The notes under the pieces were generated by a model, which did no database searches, was not told where the DNA came from, and saw only the letters and a program-made list of their open reading frames with translations. A DNA stretch of 64,000 nucleotides from Streptomyces sp. SLBN-118. GTDB taxonomy: Bacteria; Actinomycetota; Actinomycetes; Streptomycetales; Streptomycetaceae. The stretch is from assembly GCF_006715635.1 (NCBI RefSeq), contig NZ_VFNP01000002.1, positions 1,984,001-2,048,000 of the forward strand, written 5' to 3'. Below, piece after piece: positions 60,532-64,000 of the stretch. The position numbers and the translations under genes were made by a program. Positions within the stretch are counted from its first letter, which is position 1, and the number at the start of each line of letters is the position of its first letter.

Positions 60532-61281
60532 ATGAACGCTGTTGCGAAGATTGCCGTGGTGACGGGAGCTGGTTCGGGCATCGGCCGGAGCGTGGCGGTG
60601 ACACTGGCGCAGGCGGGCTGGTCGGTGATTCTGGCGGGCAGGCGGGCGGAGACCCTGGAGGAAACGGCGTCGCTGGCGGGCGGGGATGTCCTGTGTGTCC
60701 CCACTGATGTGACCTCACCGGCGGATGTCACCACGCTGTTCGCGACCGTGCGCGAACGCCACGGCCGAGTTGGCCTGCTGTTCAACAACGCCGGCGCGTC
60801 CGGCCCACGCGTCCCCTTCGAGGACATCTCCTACGAGGACTGGCTCGCGGTGGTGGACGTCAACCTGACCGGCGCGTTCCTTTGCGCGCAGGCGGCGTTC
60901 CGCATGATGAAGGAGCAGTCACCGCAGGGCGGAAGGATCATCAACAACGGCTCGATCTCGGCGCACGTGCCGCGCCCACACTCGGCGCCGTACACGTCGA
61001 CGAAGCACGCGATGACGGGTCTGACGAAGTCGCTGTCGCTGGACGGGAGGGCGTACGGAATCGCGTGCGGCCAGATCGACATCGGGAACGCGGCGACGGA
61101 GATGACGCGGCGGATGCGGGCGGGGATTCTGCAGGCGAGCGGGGAGGTGGTGGTGGAGCCGGTGATGGACGCGGGAGATGTGGCGAGGACGGTGCGGCAC
61201 ATGGCGGAACTGCCGCTGGAGGCGAACGTGCAGTTCGCCACGGTGATGGCGACGACGATGCCGTATGTCGGGCGGGGGTGA
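60532..61281 (+). CDS. Short-chain dehydrogenase/reductase (SDR)
   Basis: NAD(P)-dependent oxidoreductase of 249 residues. Cofactor motif [16 protein letters not shown], and the catalytic Ser ([12 protein letters not shown]) with Tyr-x-x-x-Lys ([10 protein letters not shown]). Classical fold, substrate unknown. It begins 133 bases from the divergent PhoD fragment. A G-rich tract overlaps its stop and continues downstream. Confidence 0.92.
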   Translation: MNAVAKIAVVTGAGSGIGRSVAVTLAQAGWSVILAGRRAETLEETASLAGGDVLCVPTDVTSPADVTTLFATVRERHGRVGLLFNNAGASGPRVPFEDISYEDWLAVVDVNLTGAFLCAQAAFRMMKEQSPQGGRIINNGSISAHVPRPHSAPYTSTKHAMTGLTKSLSLDGRAYGIACGQIDIGNAATEMTRRMRAGILQASGEVVVEPVMDAGDVARTVRHMAELPLEANVQFATVMATTMPYVGRG

Positions 61282-61648
61282 GGGGGGCGGGGTGCGGCGG
61301 GGTGGGTGGGCGGGGCGGGGTTGCCCGGTGCCGCGGGCGCGCCCGTTCGGGGCCGCTCCGGGGTGGAGCCGGGACTGCATGATTTACGGCGCGTCTCTGG
61401 CCTGCCGCGAGGTACAGGCGTCCCCGCGCCACAAATCACGCTCTACGTCCCGACTCCACCCGCTCCACGGCCCCCTTGCGGGCGACGCTTGTCGGTACCC
61501 CGCGCCCCGGTGCGCAGGTGCCGGTTCGGGCGGGGAAGTTGGCGCGGGCGGCGCGACCTCGCCGCCGCGAACACGCGCGCGAACCCCACCCGTGAATCTG
61601 TCGGCGCCGAATATCATCCGGGGACCCTACACACGGCAGGCGGCCTCT
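61282..61648. other. Gene-free interval with G-quadruplex-like tract
   Basis: No coding sequence is supported here. The first 45 bases of the plus strand are a dense run of GGG/GGGG blocks separated by 1-3 bases (about 61275-61322), starting within the SDR gene's last codons. The rest is ordinary GC-rich intergenic DNA that must carry the promoter of the MazG-like gene. Confidence 0.6.
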
Positions 61649-61981
61649 ATGAATCACACCCTGGACCCCATCTGGGACACGGTTGACGACCTCCACACCT
61701 GGCTGGAGCAGGAGAGCGACCTGCCGCCCCAACAGGAGACGCTGCTGCGGATGTTGAAGCTCACCGAGGAGGTGGGCGAAGTGGCGCAGGCGGTCGTCGG
61801 CGCGACGGGGCAGAACCCCCGGAAGGGCGTCACGCACAGCTGGCAGGACGTCGAGTCCGAGCTGTGCGACGTGATCATCACGGCGATGGTGGCGCTGAGG
61901 ACGCTGACGCCGAGCGCGTCGGAGGTCTTCGCGGGGCATCTGCGCCGGGTCTCCGAGCGCTCACTGGGCGCCGCGTCCTAG
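61649..61981 (+). CDS. MazG-like nucleotide pyrophosphohydrolase-family protein
   Basis: All-alpha NTP-PPase-like protein of 110 residues. The metal-binding helix motif EEVGEVAQAVVG and ELCDVIITAMVAL are characteristic of the MazG/dUTPase-2 superfamily; members cleave non-canonical or regulatory NTPs and act as dimers. ATG 61649; the longer upstream frame is low-complexity. The 367 bases before it hold only a G-rich tract and no gene I can support. Confidence 0.87.
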   Translation: MNHTLDPIWDTVDDLHTWLEQESDLPPQQETLLRMLKLTEEVGEVAQAVVGATGQNPRKGVTHSWQDVESELCDVIITAMVALRTLTPSASEVFAGHLRRVSERSLGAAS

Positions 61982-62127
61982 CGCCGGAGCTTCCCAGGGC
62001 AACGCATCGACCGTGCCCAGCGGCCAGCGGTGATCCTGCTTCCTCGACGGATCGAACTCCTCCGATTGACCGGAGCCCATCGCTGCGCTGGGAACACCGG
62101 CTCGCCTGAGCCGCTACCCTCCGAGGA

Positions 62128-62424
62128 ATGGACGATGAATCGCTGTCCCAATGGGCCGAGCGCCGTGACGCGAGGATCGGACAGCTCCGCACCGTCCCTT
62201 TCGTGAGCGGCGACGGTCATCGGGGGTCGCATCTGAACCCTGACGCACCCCGTGCGATCCAGCGGTGGAACGGGCACATGTGGGAGCCCTACGGTTTCGC
62301 GGCGAACCTCGCGGAGGCGAGGCGCGTTCCGTTCCCCAACACCGAAGTCGCCCCTTCCTCGGGGTCGGCGCCGAAGCTTGGCCCCGGGACCGGCAAGCAC
62401 CGGAAGCCTCGATCGCCGCGATAG
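62128..62424 (+). CDS. Small hypothetical protein (DUF6087-like)
   Basis: A 98-residue soluble protein: SQWAERRDARIGQLR then DPD/DAPRAIQRWNGHMWEPYGFAANL, a pattern I associate with the Streptomyces DUF6087 family, whose function is unknown; this name is tentative. The C-terminal third is Pro/Ser/Lys-rich. GAGGA lies very close to the ATG. In many Streptomyces such genes travel with mobile or accessory DNA. Confidence 0.65.
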   Translation: MDDESLSQWAERRDARIGQLRTVPFVSGDGHRGSHLNPDAPRAIQRWNGHMWEPYGFAANLAEARRVPFPNTEVAPSSGSAPKLGPGTGKHRKPRSPR

Positions 62425-62539
62425 CCCAGGCACCGAGCCGCAATTACCTGACACCGGTCCCTTTCTCTGAGCTACCGAGACGAGGCCATTCTCAGAGTCC
62501 GCATGCTCCCGCCTCACTGGGCTGCTGCCACTTGGCAGC

Positions 62540-62710
62540 GTGGAGAGCGGGGGTTCGTTCGTGCCGGCTGGAACCGTCGAGTTCTACTGCGAGTACCCGT
62601 GCGACAGTTGCCGGCGCAGCGGAGAGCGGTTCAGCTTCACACCATCTGTCACCTGCCCGGCTTGCGCGCGAAAGCCTGTCTTTCGAAGACTGATCGAGGG
62701 TCTGAGTTGA
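62540..62710 (+). CDS. Small zinc-ribbon-like protein
   Basis: A 56-residue open frame with a clear treble of cysteines: FYCEYPCDSCRRSGERF and TCPACARKP, i.e. Cys-x3-Cys-x2-Cys and Cys-x2-Cys, a small zinc-ribbon pattern. Residues around it (SGGSFVPAGTVEF) look protein-like and codon third positions are GC-rich. GTG 62540 is chosen; GTG 62561 is possible and has a GGAG sequence upstream. Function unknown; such proteins may bind nucleic acid or protein. Not adjacent to an obvious partner. Confidence 0.6.
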   Translation: MESGGSFVPAGTVEFYCEYPCDSCRRSGERFSFTPSVTCPACARKPVFRRLIEGLS

Positions 62711-62973
62711 GTCAGACGGATTCAAGTAGGTCCAACTGGCGTGGAACTTGAGCTTGAGAATGGGCAGGTCAGCTGATCAGAACACACATCCAAGGGGCGG
62801 AGCTGCATCCAGGTTGCGAGCCTCCTGCTCGGCCATCAGGCCGTGCGGGAGGCACGCTTTCGAGTGGCCGGCTTGTGGGCGGGGCACGCTGAGCGGCCGC
62901 GGTGGTGACGATCGGTTGACCGCTCATTCTGGAGGCGACCGAGCCTCCGACGGTTTCGCGAAGGCAGGCCGAA
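62711..62973. other. Short interval before the flavoprotein gene
   Basis: 263 bases with no supported gene. Presumably includes the promoter for the flavoprotein; no operator or repeat was recognised. Confidence 0.5.
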
Positions 62974-64000
62974 GTGATCAACAGGCGACACGTATTGCGG
63001 GCAGGCACCCTCAGCGCCCTCGGCGCCGGGGCGGCGGCTCTGACGGCGCCGCCCGGTGCGGCTGCGGCAACCGAGGCAGCAAAGCCGGTCAGCCGTAGGG
63101 ACTGGGAGCGGCTGGCTGCGTCACTCTCCCCCGGCGCCACCCTCTACCGGCCGCGAAACCCGGACTACCCTCCGCTGGCGATCCCGTTCAACCACCGGTA
63201 CGCCCGGATCCACCCCGCCGGAATCGTCGCCTGCGCCACCACAAGGGACGTACACGAGGCGATCCGCTGGGCCCGCGCGGTGGGGCTGCCCGCCGTGCCT
63301 CGCACCGGACTGGGACACAACTACGCCGGCTACTCCACCACCACGGGTCTGCTGCTCAACATGAGCCGGATGAAGAGCATCGTCTCCACTCCGCAGCGGA
63401 GAGCCGCCCGTGCTCGGGCATACGGGCCGATCAAGGTCGTCCACGAGGCGGGCACCGTCACCGTCGGGGCCGGGGTCACCAACGGCGACCTGCACCCGCT
63501 GCTCGAGGACCAGGGCATCTTCGTACCGACCGGCCGCTGCCCCTCGGTCGGGGTCGCAGGACTGGTGCTGGGCGGAGGTATCGGCTTCAGCGACAAGATG
63601 TTCGGCCTGACCTGCGACCGGCTGGTCGCCACGACCGTCGTGCTGGCGGACGGCCGGGTAGTCAAGGCCAGTGAGGATTCGGAGCCCGATCTGTTCTGGG
63701 CCTGCCGGGGCGGCGCGGGCAACAACTTCGGGGTGCACACCTCGTTCACGCTCCAGTACGAGCAGTTCCAGGGCAACGTGGGGTTCTACCAGTTCCGCTG
63801 GAGCCTGGACTCCGTACTGCCGGTGATCGCGACCACACAACAGATCGTCCAGGACACCTTGAACAACAAGCGGTTCCACTGCCGCCTCGGCATCGGCACC
63901 CACGGGCGAACCCGGGACCGGATCCGCACGAACGCCAACGTCAATGTGATCGGCCAGCACTACGGAACCATCGATGAGTTGCGGGCGATCCTCGCCCCGC
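62974..64000 (+). CDS. Tat-exported FAD-linked oxidase (BBE-like), partial 3'
   Basis: First 342 codons of a berberine-bridge-enzyme-like flavoprotein; the stop is beyond the window. GTG 62974 opens a Tat signal (NRRHVLRAGTLSALGAGAAA). The FAD-binding PCMH domain has His115 in GLGHNYAGYS and Cys189 in GRCPSVGVAG, the two residues that carry 8-alpha and 6-S-cysteinyl FAD links in bicovalent members, and LFWACRGGAGNNFGV. It likely oxidises sugars, alcohols or natural products outside the cell. Substrate unknown. Confidence 0.9.
   Translation, partial: MINRRHVLRAGTLSALGAGAAALTAPPGAAAATEAAKPVSRRDWERLAASLSPGATLYRPRNPDYPPLAIPFNHRYARIHPAGIVACATTRDVHEAIRWARAVGLPAVPRTGLGHNYAGYSTTTGLLLNMSRMKSIVSTPQRRAARARAYGPIKVVHEAGTVTVGAGVTNGDLHPLLEDQGIFVPTGRCPSVGVAGLVLGGGIGFSDKMFGLTCDRLVATTVVLADGRVVKASEDSEPDLFWACRGGAGNNFGVHTSFTLQYEQFQGNVGFYQFRWSLDSVLPVIATTQQIVQDTLNNKRFHCRLGIGTHGRTRDRIRTNANVNVIGQHYGTIDELRAILAP

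Overview
The window is high-G+C DNA with strong third-codon G/C bias, frequent GTG starts, many 1-4 base start/stop overlaps, Tat and lipoprotein signals, Scr1-type XRE/DUF397 modules and AfsR-type regulators. All of this points to a Streptomyces chromosome. From memory, not a search, the gene order (malEFG, glnE, glnA2, nadE, panB, map, heme oxygenase) resembles the core region of S. coelicolor from about SCO2228 to the SCO2280s, with insertions and decayed genes in between.

Layout. 1-7.6 kb: maltose/maltodextrin locus (alpha-glucosidase, malG, malF, malE on minus; a second alpha-glucosidase and malR on plus) around a 365 bp control region with LacI-type palindromes. 7.7-12.8 kb: PAP2 membrane enzyme, glnE, an FMN-type oxidase and a VOC protein. 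13.0-19.5 kb: a tight six-gene operon of two stand-alone receiver proteins, a membrane HEAT-repeat protein, a processive family 2 glycosyltransferase, a CHASE3/HAMP/GAF histidine kinase and a secreted GH16 hydrolase. It looks like a signal-controlled exopolysaccharide system and is the most interesting locus here. 19.5-21.6 kb: a decayed anti-sigma-like ATPase gene, an XRE regulator, a DUF397 protein with an internal duplication, and a second VOC protein. 21.6-31 kb: glnA2, a DUF3105/DUF305 group, CBS protein, hydrolase, a copper operon (CsoR-like box, His-rich membrane protein, multicopper oxidase) and nadE. Two copies of a composite intergenic repeat lie here.

31-45.7 kb: exo/endonuclease-phosphatase family protein, a TetR/MFS efflux pair with a perfect 29 bp operator, panB, a cupin, a DrrAB-type ABC exporter converging on an AfsR-like regulator, a site-2 protease, NADPH:F420 reductase and map. 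45.7-54.9 kb: iron/heme island: heme oxygenase, PhzF-like protein, HmuTUV-type ABC importer and EfeOBU, with four iron-box-like palindromes. 54.9-64 kb: accessory region with a prim-pol domain protein, a remnant of a dimethylargininase gene, an Rsm22-like methyltransferase, a Bcr/CflA exporter abutting a PhoD fragment, an SDR, a MazG-like protein, small hypotheticals including a 56-residue zinc-ribbon protein, and the start of a bicovalent flavoprotein oxidase.

No tRNA, rRNA, CRISPR array, transposase or phage gene was seen. Coordinates were derived by hand from the sequence and family calls rest on recognised motifs.
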